From NCBI GenBank assembly GCA_964442285.1, contig CAYTZH010000007.1:76102-140101 (forward strand): a DNA stretch of 64,000 nt. Reading direction: 5' to 3'. Position 1 is the stretch's first letter. The number at the start of each line of letters is the position of its first letter. Under the pieces are notes generated by a model. It saw nothing but the letters and a program-made list of their open reading frames with translations, searched no databases and was not told where the DNA came from. The stretch is from CAYTZH01 sp964442285 (GTDB taxonomy: Bacteria > Myxococcota_A > UBA9160 > JAFDET01). Below are positions 24,605 through 32,933 of the stretch, piece after piece. The translations under genes were made by a program, and so were the position numbers.

Positions 24605-25827
24605 CGGGCGTAGTGGCCCAGCACCTTGCGCACGGCGGCGATCACGTCGTCGGCATCGGCGTCGCTCATGCCGTGGAAGAGCGGCAGGCTGATCAGGGCG
24701 TCGTAGGCCGTCTCGGCCACCGGACACAGGCCGCGCCCGGTCCCGTAGTGCTCCCGGTAGTACGGGAACAGGTGCACCGGGATGTAGTGGACGTTCACCG
24801 CCAGCCCCTCGGCGCGCAGGGCGCGGAACACCTCGCGGCGGTCGGCCTTCACGGCGTCCGCCACGATCCGGATCGGGAACAGGTGCCAGGCGGGCTCCGC
24901 GTCGGGCAGGACCGTCGGCAGGCGCAGGCCCGGGAGGTCGGCCAGGGCGTCCAGGTAGCGGGCGGCGACCGCGCGCCGGCGCGCCAGGTTGGCGTCGAGC
25001 TTGCGGAGCTGCGAGCGGCCCAGGGCGCAGGCCACGTCCGAGAGCCGGTAGTTGTAGCCGAGCTCGGTCATCGCGTAGGTCCACTCGCCCGCCTCGCGCC
25101 GGGCGTTGGGGTCGCTCTCGATGCCGTGGGTGCGGAACCGGCGCAGCCGCCGCTCGAGCTCGGGGTCGTCGGTGGTGACCATCCCGCCCTCGAAGGTCGT
25201 CATGTGCTTGGCCGGGTGGAAGCTGAAGGTGGTCAGGTCCGCGAGGCTCCCCAGCGGGCGTCCCGCGAGCCGGGCCCCGACGGCGTGGGAGGCGTCGTCG
25301 ACGAGCACGAGCCCGCGCTCCCGGGCGAGGCGGCGCAGGGCGTCGAGCTCGGCCGGGTGCCCGGCGTAGTCCACGGCGAACAGCGCGCGGGTGCGCGGGC
25401 CGAGCAGCGCCTCGACCCCGGCCGGGTCGAGGTTCAGGGTGTCGTCGCGCACGTCCGTGAAGCGCGGCGTGCCGCCCTGGTACACCACGCAGTTGGCGGT
25501 GGCGCAGAAGGTGAGGGCCGGGACGATCGCCTCGTCGCCCGGTGCGATGCCCGCCGCGAAGGCGGCCGCGTGGAGGGCCGCGGTGCCCGAGCTCACCGCC
25601 ACGGCGAAGCGCGCGCCCACGGCGGCGGCGAAGTCGGCCTCGAAGGCCGCGACCTCCGGGCCCGTGGTCAGGAAGTCGGAGCGCAGCACCGCGACGACCG
25701 CCGCCACGTCCTCGTCGTCGATGCGCTGGCGGGCGTAGGGGAGGAGCTCGCGTCGCACCGGCTCGCCGCCGTGGAGGGCGAGGGCGTCGGGCGCCTCCGG
25801 GCCCGGGCCGCTTCGGCGCTCGCTCAT
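24601..25827 (-). CDS. pseC: PseC-type DegT/DnrJ/EryC1 aminotransferase
   Basis: A 408-residue PLP enzyme of the sugar aminotransferase fold. In pseudaminic acid synthesis PseC transfers an amino group to C4 of the 4-keto-6-deoxy product of PseB. Family signs are the N-terminal LPYARQRIDDEDVAAV, SSGTAALHAA, the Asp that pairs with PLP in VDDASHAVGA and the Schiff-base Lys207 in SFHPAKHM. Assignment to PseC rather than another DegT member rests on sequence style and on the directly coupled pseG. The pseG stop overlaps this ATG (ATGA). Confidence 0.88.
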   Translation of the reverse strand: MSERRSGPGPEAPDALALHGGEPVRRELLPYARQRIDDEDVAAVVAVLRSDFLTTGPEVAAFEADFAAAVGARFAVAVSSGTAALHAAAFAAGIAPGDEAIVPALTFCATANCVVYQGGTPRFTDVRDDTLNLDPAGVEALLGPRTRALFAVDYAGHPAELDALRRLARERGLVLVDDASHAVGARLAGRPLGSLADLTTFSFHPAKHMTTFEGGMVTTDDPELERRLRRFRTHGIESDPNARREAGEWTYAMTELGYNYRLSDVACALGRSQLRKLDANLARRRAVAARYLDALADLPGLRLPTVLPDAEPAWHLFPIRIVADAVKADRREVFRALRAEGLAVNVHYIPVHLFPYYREHYGTGRGLCPVAETAYDALISLPLFHGMSDADADDVIAAVRKVLGHYAR

Positions 25828-26870
25828 GCCACGGCCCGGCTCGCCATACGCGCGACGATACGGTCCCCGCCGGCGCCGTCAACGAGCTTGCGGCCCCGGG
25901 CCGACATCTCGGCGCGGCGGTCGGCCGAGGCCGCGAGCGCCGCGATCGCCTCGCGGCAGGACGCGGTCTCGTGCAGGGCCAGGGCGGCCCCCGCGGCGGT
26001 CAGGCTCTCCGCGACCCGCCGCTGGTTGTCCGCCACCACGAGCAGCACCGCGGGAACCCCCAGGAACGCCAGCTCGAAGCTCGTGGTGCCGGCGCCCGAG
26101 AGGGCCAGGTCGGCCTCGGCCATCAGGGAGGCCATGTCGGCCGGGTTCCGCACGGCGCGGGCCGGCGGCTGCAGCTCGGCCGCCGCCGCGGCAACCGCGT
26201 CCGCGTGGGGGCTGCTCCCGCCGACCACCACCGTGACCGCCAGCCCCAGGCCCGAGGTCGCCCGCAGCACATCGAGGGTCTTCCCCTCCGGGTCGCTCCC
26301 GCCGAGGGTGACGAGCAGGCGCGCGGGCGGGTCCGCCAGCGGACGCTCGACGCCGCGCCAGCGCCAGAACTCGTCCCGCAGCGGCGCGTAGCCCGGTCCG
26401 AGCAGCAGCTCGGTGCGCGGGTCGCGGTCCGCGTAGAGGGCCGGGTCGGACAGGGCCGTGTTCACGACCAGGTGCGCGTCGTAGCGGCCGGCGTGGCCAT
26501 AGTCGTCGAAGAGCAGCACCCGCAGCCCCGCGGCCACGAGACCCCGCTGCATGGGGGCGCCGAAGTGATAGCCGTCGAGGGCGACCCAGTCGGTCCGCTG
26601 CGCCCGGGCCAGCCGGGCGGTCGCCGCCGCGTCCTCGGCGTCGCCGGAGCCGGCCGGGAGCGCCTCGCGCGGAAAGCCGGCGCCCTCCACGCGCGCGGCG
26701 AGCGCCGCGGGGAGCGGGCCGGTGGCGAAGCGGGCCGCGCCGCCGGCCGCCCGCCAGGCCTGGGCCAGGGCGAGGGCGCGCATGACGTGGCCGGTGCCGC
26801 CGGCCACGCTTCCGTCGACCCGGAGGAGCAGGCGTCCGGGGGGCGGCCGTCGCGCGCGGAGCTCGTCCAT
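25824..26870 (-). CDS. pseG: UDP-2,4-diacetamido-2,4,6-trideoxy-beta-L-altropyranose hydrolase
   Basis: A 348-residue GT-B-fold hydrolase that removes UDP from the PseH product, giving the free sugar used by PseI. Signatures are the N-terminal RVDGSVAGGTGHVMRALALA, LLVTLGGSDPEGKT between the two domains, and ADLALSGAGTTSFELAFLGVPAV near the nucleotide site. ATG 26870 begins MDELRARRP; a longer frame to 26930 adds a Gly/Pro leader. It is the first gene of a minus-strand pair with pseC and is divergent from the exporter genes. Confidence 0.88.
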   Translation of the reverse strand: MDELRARRPPPGRLLLRVDGSVAGGTGHVMRALALAQAWRAAGGAARFATGPLPAALAARVEGAGFPREALPAGSGDAEDAAATARLARAQRTDWVALDGYHFGAPMQRGLVAAGLRVLLFDDYGHAGRYDAHLVVNTALSDPALYADRDPRTELLLGPGYAPLRDEFWRWRGVERPLADPPARLLVTLGGSDPEGKTLDVLRATSGLGLAVTVVVGGSSPHADAVAAAAAELQPPARAVRNPADMASLMAEADLALSGAGTTSFELAFLGVPAVLLVVADNQRRVAESLTAAGAALALHETASCREAIAALAASADRRAEMSARGRKLVDGAGGDRIVARMASRAVA

Positions 26871-26905
26871 GGACGGCCCGGATCCTTCCGGGTCCGCTCC
26901 GGATC

Positions 26906-26959
26906 CGCAAGCGGGGAGGCCGACGCACACGGTCGCCCAGGCGCCCCGGGGGGCTTGCG
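26906..26959. promoter_or_regulatory. Divergent control region between pseG and wzm, with spaced inverted repeat
   Basis: The 155-bp gap 26871-27025 must hold promoters for both transcription units. It contains CGCAAGC at 26906-26912 and its complement GCTTGCG at 26953-26959. No clear -10/-35 boxes are seen. Operator function is only a possibility. Confidence 0.22.
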
Positions 26960-27025
26960 ACCGGCCGGGGAAGTCGGCACCGTTCGCACACCCTCCCGTC
27001 CGCCGACGCGAATCGAGCCCGAGCC

Positions 27026-27850
27026 ATGGAATCGACCTTCGGAAACCTGGTCTCCCGGCGGGACCTGCTCCGCGAGCTCACCCTGAGCGAGCTGCGCAGC
27101 CAGTCCCGGGAGACGAAGCTGGGCTGGATCTGGTGGATCCTGGACCCGGTCTTCATGATGCTCATCTACTGGGGCATCGTGGCGGGCATCTTCGGCCGGG
27201 GCGAGCGCTACGCGCCGTATCCCGTATTCGTGCTCTGCGCGATGCTGCCCTGGAAGCACTTCTCCACGGCGGCCGGCCAGGCCTGCAAGGTGCTCCGCAG
27301 CAAGGAGGCCCTGATCAAGTCGGTGCCGTTTCCCACCATGGTGCTGCCCGTCGCCCAGGTCTTCTCGGGCTTCTTGTACTTCGCCATCGGCATGGGCGTG
27401 CTCCTCGTCACCGCCATGGCATTCGGCCTGCCGCTGGGCGCCCCCCTGGTGCAGCTGCTGCCCCTCATGGCCCTGCAGGTGGTGATCGTGGTGGGCATCT
27501 CGCTGGTGCTGGCCTCCTTCGGGGCCCTGCTCTACGACCTGGTCGCCTTCGTCTCCTACGTGCTCCGGGTCGGGTTCTACGTCACGCCCACCCTCTACGG
27601 GGTGGACATGGTGCTGGAGCGGTTCACCCGGGGATCGCTCGAGGGAACGGTCGTGGCCGAGCTCGTGCCGATCGTCTACCAGCTGAATCCCTTCGCGGTG
27701 CTGATCACGGGCTACCGGGAGGCGATCTTCTACGGCCGCTTCATGGATCCCCAGAGCTGGGCCGTGCTCGGGATCGAGGCCCTGGTGCTGCTCGTGGTGG
27801 GCGTGCGGACCTTCCAGTACTACGACCGTCGGGTGATCAAGTTCCTGTGA
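27026..27850 (+). CDS. wzm: ABC-2 type polysaccharide export permease (Wzm/KpsM-like)
   Basis: A 274-residue inner-membrane protein with a cytoplasmic N-terminal amphipathic segment (RDLLRELTLSELRSQSRETK, about residues 12-31) and six hydrophobic segments. The family signature follows as LGWIWWILDPVFMMLIYW. It forms the channel of an ABC transporter that moves lipid-linked polysaccharide (O-antigen, capsule or teichoic-type) across the membrane. The ATP-binding gene follows with a GTGA overlap, which confirms the pair. The cargo is presumably the glycan built by this locus. Confidence 0.92.
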   Translation: MESTFGNLVSRRDLLRELTLSELRSQSRETKLGWIWWILDPVFMMLIYWGIVAGIFGRGERYAPYPVFVLCAMLPWKHFSTAAGQACKVLRSKEALIKSVPFPTMVLPVAQVFSGFLYFAIGMGVLLVTAMAFGLPLGAPLVQLLPLMALQVVIVVGISLVLASFGALLYDLVAFVSYVLRVGFYVTPTLYGVDMVLERFTRGSLEGTVVAELVPIVYQLNPFAVLITGYREAIFYGRFMDPQSWAVLGIEALVLLVVGVRTFQYYDRRVIKFL

Positions 27851-28602
27851 GCGCGGAGCCCCTCATCACCGTGGAGGACGCCGGTCTCTTCTACCGGCTC
27901 CACGCCCACAACCGCATGAGCATCAAGCGCATGCTCCTGCGCCGGACCGTGGAGACCCGGTCGCGGGTGCACTGGGCGCTGCGCAACGTGAGCTTCCGCT
28001 GCGACGTCGGCCAGACCGTGGGCGTGATCGGGCCCAACGGCGCCGGCAAGAGCACCCTGTGCCTGATGCTCTCGGGCATCCTCACGCCCGACGAGGGGCG
28101 GGTGCAGGTACGGGGGAAGGCCTCGGCCCTGGTCACCCTGGGCGCGGGTCTGAATCGCGATCTCTCGGGCCGGGCCAACATCTATCTCATGGCGGCCTTC
28201 CTCGGCATTCCGCGCAAGGAGATCGACGCGCGCTGCGAGTCCATCGTGGCCTTCACGGAGCTCGGCGACTTCATCGACGAGCCGGTGCGGGCCTACTCCA
28301 CGGGCATGAAGGCCCGGCTGAGCTTCGCGGTGGCCACCGAGCTGCGGCCCGAGATCCTGATCCTGGACGAGGTGCTCAGCGTGGGCGACCGTGCCTTCCG
28401 GGCCAAGAGCGAGCGCCGCATGAACGAGATGATGGAGCAGTCGAAGCTCATCCTCGTGGTCTCCCACGACGCCGAGTTCCTGCGCTCGATCGCGACCCAC
28501 GTGCTCTGGCTCGAGGCGGGACGCGTCCGGCAGTTCGGTCCGGCCGGCCCCACGCTCGAGGCCTACGAGAAGGCCGTCATGGGTCCGCCGCCCGCGGGCT
28601 GA
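27847..28602 (+). CDS. wzt: ABC transporter ATP-binding protein for polysaccharide export (Wzt/KpsT-like)
   Basis: A 251-residue ATPase partner of the permease. Walker A is GPNGAGKST, the signature loop YSTGM, Walker B ILILDEVL and the switch His is in VVSHD. An N-terminal extension of about 40 residues precedes the core, as in TagH/KpsT/Wzt proteins. The C-terminal carbohydrate-binding domain of O9a-type Wzt is absent, so recognition of a capped chain end is not expected. GTG 27847 overlaps the permease stop. Confidence 0.92.
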   Translation: MSAEPLITVEDAGLFYRLHAHNRMSIKRMLLRRTVETRSRVHWALRNVSFRCDVGQTVGVIGPNGAGKSTLCLMLSGILTPDEGRVQVRGKASALVTLGAGLNRDLSGRANIYLMAAFLGIPRKEIDARCESIVAFTELGDFIDEPVRAYSTGMKARLSFAVATELRPEILILDEVLSVGDRAFRAKSERRMNEMMEQSKLILVVSHDAEFLRSIATHVLWLEAGRVRQFGPAGPTLEAYEKAVMGPPPAG

Positions 28603-28635
28603 ACCCTGCGGGCCGACTCTTCAGGAGGACAGCGA

Positions 28636-29613
28636 TTGCTGGATGGAAAGGTCGTGCTCGTCACCGGGGGAACCGGCTCCTTCGGCAACTGCTTCGTCGA
28701 GACCGTGCTCCGGGAGTCCCGGCCCCGAAAGCTCATCGTCTTCAGCCGCGACGAGCTCAAGCAGTACGAGATGCGTCAGCGCTTCCCCGACGTCGGGGAC
28801 AGCCCCATGCGCTACTTCCTCGGCGACGTCCGCGATCGGGATCGGCTCTACCGCGCCTTTCGCGAGGTGGACGTGGTGGTGCACGCCGCGGCGCTGAAGC
28901 AGGTGCCCGCCTGCGAGTACAACCCCTTCGAGGCGGTCCAGACCAACATCATCGGCGCCAAGAACGTGATCGACGCGGCGGTCGACCAGAACGTGGGCCG
29001 GGTGCTGGCCCTGAGCACCGACAAGTGCGTCAATCCCGTGAACCTCTACGGGGCCACCAAGCTGTGCCAGGAGAAGCTGGTGGTGAACGCCCCGGTGTAC
29101 GGCGGAGAAGGCGGGCCGAAGTTCGCCTGCGCGCGCTACGGCAACGTGGTGGGCAGCCGAGGGAGCGTCGTGCCGCTCTTCCAGGAGCAGCGCAAGACGG
29201 GTCGGATCACCATCACGGATCCCCGCATGACCCGCTTCTGGCTCACCCTGCCCCAGGGCGTGCGCTTCGTTCTCGCCTGCCTCGAGCGCATGCAAGGGGG
29301 CGAGGTGTTCGTGCCGAAGATCCCGAGCATGAACATCCTGGACCTGGCCCAGGCCGTCGCCCCGGGCTGCGAGATCGACGAGATCGGGATCCGTCCGGGG
29401 GAGAAGCTCCACGAGGTGCTCGTCTCCGGCGACGAGTCGCGCCACGCCGGGGAGAACGATTCCATGTACGCGATCTATCCCGAGGAGATGCTGGCCCGCC
29501 ACGGGCTGCCCCCGGACCTGCGGCCGGTGCAGCACGGCTTCGCCTACACGAGCGACTCCAATCCGGACTGGCTCAGCCGGGAGGCGCTCGAGAAGCTGCT
29601 CGGTGAGGCGTAG
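28636..29613 (+). CDS. pseB: UDP-N-acetylglucosamine 4,6-dehydratase (inverting)
   Basis: A 325-residue short-chain dehydrogenase/reductase that performs the first step of pseudaminic acid synthesis: 4,6-dehydration with C5 inversion of UDP-GlcNAc. Features are the nucleotide motif TGGTGSFG, AAALKQVPACEYNP, the catalytic LSTDKCVNPVNLYGATK (Asp/Lys and Tyr-X3-Lys) and TDPRMTRFW. The start is TTG at 28636, seven bases after AGGAGG; no closer ATG fits. It lies 33 bp after wzt, in the same operon. Other inverting dehydratases (for example for FucNAc) look similar, but the accompanying pseC, pseG and pseI favour PseB. Confidence 0.92.
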   Translation: MLDGKVVLVTGGTGSFGNCFVETVLRESRPRKLIVFSRDELKQYEMRQRFPDVGDSPMRYFLGDVRDRDRLYRAFREVDVVVHAAALKQVPACEYNPFEAVQTNIIGAKNVIDAAVDQNVGRVLALSTDKCVNPVNLYGATKLCQEKLVVNAPVYGGEGGPKFACARYGNVVGSRGSVVPLFQEQRKTGRITITDPRMTRFWLTLPQGVRFVLACLERMQGGEVFVPKIPSMNILDLAQAVAPGCEIDEIGIRPGEKLHEVLVSGDESRHAGENDSMYAIYPEEMLARHGLPPDLRPVQHGFAYTSDSNPDWLSREALEKLLGEA

Positions 29614-29619
29614 GCTCGC

Positions 29620-30909
29620 TCAGGGCTTGCGGAAGACCGGCTGGATCGGCGGACCCACGAGTCGGTCTGCGAGGGTGCCGTCGCCCGCCGCTTCGACGAA
29701 CAGACCCAGCACCTCGTCGTAGACCCGAAGCGTCTGCTCGATCTCCCGGGGACCGTGTCGGTAGCAGAGGTTGTGGCCGCCGGTGAACAGCACGCCGCGG
29801 ACCATGCACTCCTGCTGGAAGAAGCTCTTGGCCACGAGCGGGTCGATCCCCTCCGGGCCCTGGAACTGCATTACGTGCCGCGGAGGATGCCCGACGCAGC
29901 GCGCCAGGCCTTCGGCTCCCCGACGGAGGATCCGCTCGCGCAGACCCTCCAGCAGTGCGGCGCCCTGGGTCCAGAGGTGCGCAACGACGTCGTGCTCGGC
30001 CAGGAAGTCGAGGGTGGCCCGGGCGGCAGCGAGCCCCGCGGTCTCGCCGCCGAAGGTGGACGAGAAGAAGATCTCGTCGAAGACCTCCATGATCTCGCGC
30101 TTGCCGGCCACGGCGGAGAGGGCGAAGCCGTTCGCCATGCCCTTGCCCAGCGCGCACAGATCCGGGCAGACGCCGTAGTACTCCTGGGCCCCCCCCGGTG
30201 CCATGCGGAACCCCGTGACGACCTCGTCGTAGATCAGGACGACGCCCTCGCGCCGACAGCGATCGCGGATCCCCTCGAGGAAGCCCGAGAGCGGGTCGAT
30301 CACGCCGGTGGGCTCGAGGATCACGGCCGCGACCCGACCCGGATGGTTCTCGAGGATCTTCTCGAGCCCCGCCAGGTCGTTGTAGTCGAAGGTATGGGTC
30401 AGCTCGCGCACGGCGGCCGGCACGCCCCGGGCGCGGGTGGTGGTGCCGATGAACCAGTCGTGCCAGCCGTGATAGCCGCAGCAGGCGACCACGTCGCGAC
30501 CGGTGTAGGCCCGCGCCGCCCGCACGGCCGCCGTGGTGGCATCGGAGCCGTTCTTGCCGAAGCGCACCATCTCCGCGCAGGGCACCCGCTCCACCAGGCG
30601 CTCGGCCACCTCGAGCTCGAGCGGATGGGGCAGGGTGAAGGCGGTGCCGCGATCGATCTGTGCCTTCACGGCGTCGTTCACCGCCGGCTCCGCGTGGCCC
30701 AGGATCACCGGGGCGAGACCCATGGCCCAGTCGATGTACTCGTTGCCATCGACGTCCCACACCCGGGCGCCCCGACCGCGCTCCAGGAAGACCGGCGCGG
30801 CGCCCCGGACGAACTGGCTGGGGCTCTTGCTGAAGGTCTGCGAGAGCGACGGCACCAGCGGCGCGGCCCGCCGTGCCAGGGCGGCGGAACGGTCGAGCTT
30901 GGGTCTCAC
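29620..30909 (-). CDS. Class III (glutamate-1-semialdehyde aminomutase-like) aminotransferase
   Basis: A 429-residue PLP enzyme of fold type I. Visible parts are the entry FERGRGARVWDVDGNEYIDW-like block, the GKNGSDATTAAVRAAR phosphate loop, CCGYHGWHDWF, the cofactor Asp in VLIYDEVVTGFR and a FSSTFGGE segment. At the site where HemL has its lysine the text reads LGKGMANGF, so Lys in GKGM is the probable Schiff base. Similar enzymes in surface-glycan loci aminate sugars or lipid-linked precursors; true HemL is unlikely from the context. GTG 30909 follows AGGAG by 7-8 bases. It is convergent with pseB, with 6 bp between. Confidence 0.85.
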   Translation of the reverse strand: MRPKLDRSAALARRAAPLVPSLSQTFSKSPSQFVRGAAPVFLERGRGARVWDVDGNEYIDWAMGLAPVILGHAEPAVNDAVKAQIDRGTAFTLPHPLELEVAERLVERVPCAEMVRFGKNGSDATTAAVRAARAYTGRDVVACCGYHGWHDWFIGTTTRARGVPAAVRELTHTFDYNDLAGLEKILENHPGRVAAVILEPTGVIDPLSGFLEGIRDRCRREGVVLIYDEVVTGFRMAPGGAQEYYGVCPDLCALGKGMANGFALSAVAGKREIMEVFDEIFFSSTFGGETAGLAAARATLDFLAEHDVVAHLWTQGAALLEGLRERILRRGAEGLARCVGHPPRHVMQFQGPEGIDPLVAKSFFQQECMVRGVLFTGGHNLCYRHGPREIEQTLRVYDEVLGLFVEAAGDGTLADRLVGPPIQPVFRKP

Positions 30910-30986
30910 GTGAGATCTCCTGCCCCGTACGCGCACTCGCGCAGCGGCCGCCCGGCATGGTAGCTTCGGCAGGCGGAGGAGGCTCG

Positions 30987-31757
30987 ATGGCAGGACCCGA
31001 GAGGCTGCGTGAGCTCAACGTCCGGACCCGGCACGTGAAGGATCTCTCCGGCTGGAGGAAGCTCTTTCTGGAGGTGATCGAGCGCCTCCAAGCGAAGGCC
31101 GTTCTGGACCTGGGATGCGGAAAGCCCGCATTCCTGGCCCGGCTGCCCGTCGACACGCGGCGCGTCGGCGTGGATGGGAACCCGGAGTACGCGCCGCAGT
31201 TCGAGCAGGCCGGGATCGAGTTCCACGCCTGTGACCTCAACCTCGCGGAGCTCCCGATCCCCCTCGAGGGCTTCGACGTGGCGGTCTGCTCCGACGTCTT
31301 CGAGCACCTGCTCTTCCCCCTCCAGACCCTCGGCCACCTCGCGAGCGCCCTGAACGACGATGGCGTCCTGCTCTCGCACGTTCCCAACGAGTTCCGCTTC
31401 GACAGGACCCTCGACGCCATGCTGGGGCGCCGCAACGCCGTCTACTTCCACCACGACTGCGAGGAGTGGACCAATCCCCACGTCCGCCGCTTCACGGACC
31501 TGGGCTTCCGGGCCTTCCTGGCCGAGCGCTTCGCCCACAGCGTTCTGCTGACGGACCTGAACCCGCCCAAGGGCGCCCGCCGCCTGAACCGCTGGCGGCT
31601 TCCGGTGCCCTACTGCTTCCAGGGCGGGCCGACCTATGCCAGCACCAACAGCGATCTGGTGCGCGATCGGCTCCTGGAGATCCGGGAGACCCTCCGCCAG
31701 GCGCGGGGTCTGCCCCGGCCCCGAGCCATGCCCCGGCGCCTGGCGCCGCCCGGCTGA
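30987..31757 (+). CDS. SAM-dependent methyltransferase (class I)
   Basis: A 256-residue methyltransferase. Motif I is VLDLGCGKPAFLARL, motif II VGVDGNPEY, and the post-core segment is FDVAVCSDVFEHLLFPLQTL, typical of methyltransferase families 11/12. It probably methylates a sugar or chain end of the glycan, judging by location only. GGAGGAGG precedes the ATG by 4 bases. Its stop lies 44 bases before an assembly gap; if the gap is artificial, the convergent oxidoreductase ends 6 bp after it. Confidence 0.87.
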   Translation: MAGPERLRELNVRTRHVKDLSGWRKLFLEVIERLQAKAVLDLGCGKPAFLARLPVDTRRVGVDGNPEYAPQFEQAGIEFHACDLNLAELPIPLEGFDVAVCSDVFEHLLFPLQTLGHLASALNDDGVLLSHVPNEFRFDRTLDAMLGRRNAVYFHHDCEEWTNPHVRRFTDLGFRAFLAERFAHSVLLTDLNPPKGARRLNRWRLPVPYCFQGGPTYASTNSDLVRDRLLEIRETLRQARGLPRPRAMPRRLAPPG

Positions 31758-31956
31758 TCGGGCTCATGCGCCCGGAGGATCGAGCTTCCGCCGCGCGCCC
31801 TNNNNNNNNNNNNNNNNNNNNNNNNNNNNNNNNNNNNNNNNNNNNNNNNNNNNNNNNNNNNNNNNNNNNNNNNNNNNNNNNNNNNNNNNNNNNNNNNNNN
31901 NCGCCCGGCTGATCGGGCTCATGCGCCCGGAGGATCGAGCTTCCGCCGCGCGCCCT
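31747..31956. repeat. 55-bp identical sequence on both sides of the assembly gap
   Basis: Bases 31747-31801 and 31902-31956 are identical over 55 bp. They abut the run of N exactly on both sides. The length equals a common de Bruijn k-mer size, which points to two contig ends that overlap rather than to a biological repeat. Confidence 0.95.
31802..31901. other. Assembly gap (100 N)
   Basis: Exactly 100 undetermined bases, the conventional filler for a gap of unknown size. The flanking duplication suggests that the true gap is zero or negative. Confidence 0.99.
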
Positions 31957-32929
31957 CCCGCGCCGCGTCCCGAGCCGCCAGGGCGATCTCCAGCACCCGG
32001 GTCGCCCCCGGACCGTCCAGCAGCGGCGCGGCTTCGCCCCGCACGCAGGCGAGGAAATGGCGCATCTCGTCCAGGTACATCGCGCCGAGGTCGAGGGCCA
32101 GCTCCTCGCGGTCCTGGAGCACGCCGTCGGCGTCCCAGCATTCCAGGACGCTCCGCTCCGGCTGCTTGCCCAGCGCCCGCCAGACCGCGTAGCCCTTGCT
32201 GCCCACGATCTCGCAGGAGCGGGTGCGCACCGGGCACAGGCTGTCGAGGTGGATCTGGGCATGCGCCCCGGACGCGAAGCGGAGGCCGACCTCGGCCAGT
32301 TCCTCGACGTCGATCCCGAGGACGCCGAGATTCGACGTCTCGGCCTGGACCTGCTCCACCTCGCCGAAGATCCAGCGGGCGTAGTCGATCTCGTGCACGC
32401 CCTCGAGCAGCATTCCGCCGCCCTCGGCGGCCCGGGCGCTGTAGGTGGCCCGCCAGTCGCGGCCCGGCCGCCAGCGCGAGAGCAGGTTCCCGAAGGCCAT
32501 GCGCGCCAGCCTCGGCGCCCCGATGCGCCCGTCCCGGGTCCAGGCATGGAGTCGACGCACGGGCTCGTGGAAGCGCAGGTTGCAGCCCACCAGCAGGGTC
32601 CGGCCCGCCGCCGCCGCGGCCTCGCCCAGCGCGCGCGCCTCGTCGAGCGTCACGGCGATCGGCTTCTCGACGAAGACGTGGGCGCCCGCCGCCAGGGCCC
32701 TGCGCGCCGGCTCGCCGTGGAGGTGGGTCGGCGTGCACACGGCCACGGCGTCGGGGCTCTCGCCCAGCCCGGCGTCGAGATCCGCCACCGCCCGGCCCCC
32801 GCAGGCGGAGGCCAGCGCTTCGACCCGCTCGCGGTCGACGTCCGCCAGCAGCAGCTCCACCCGAAGCGACGCCAGGTTGCGGGCGTGGCGGGCGCCGATC
32901 GAGCCGCAGCCGAGGACGAGGACGCGCAC
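31919..32929 (-). CDS. Gfo/Idh/MocA family oxidoreductase
   Basis: A 336-residue NAD(P)-dependent dehydrogenase. The N-terminal Rossmann motif is VLGCGSIGARHARNL and the family EKP motif is HVFVEKPIAVTLDEA. The C-terminal half is the alpha/beta substrate domain (GGGMLLEGVHEIDYARWIFG). Members oxidise or reduce sugar hydroxyls, including UDP-sugar 3-dehydrogenases in LPS loci. It follows wbpG1 by 4 bp, so it is in the same operon and probably acts on the same glycan precursor. The last 13 codons lie in the duplicated contig-end sequence and are unaffected by the gap. Confidence 0.9.
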   Translation of the reverse strand: MRVLVLGCGSIGARHARNLASLRVELLLADVDRERVEALASACGGRAVADLDAGLGESPDAVAVCTPTHLHGEPARRALAAGAHVFVEKPIAVTLDEARALGEAAAAAGRTLLVGCNLRFHEPVRRLHAWTRDGRIGAPRLARMAFGNLLSRWRPGRDWRATYSARAAEGGGMLLEGVHEIDYARWIFGEVEQVQAETSNLGVLGIDVEELAEVGLRFASGAHAQIHLDSLCPVRTRSCEIVGSKGYAVWRALGKQPERSVLECWDADGVLQDREELALDLGAMYLDEMRHFLACVRGEAAPLLDGPGATRVLEIALAARDAAREGARRKLDPPGA

Positions 32930-32933
32930 GGGC

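Noticed and set aside
29620..30909. hemL (glutamate-1-semialdehyde aminomutase) for haem synthesis
   Set aside because: Sequence differs from HemL in the lysine region and the gene lies inside the glycan locus.
31747..31956. 55-bp direct repeat as a transposon target duplication
   Set aside because: The copies touch the N run exactly and equal a k-mer length; no mobile gene is present.
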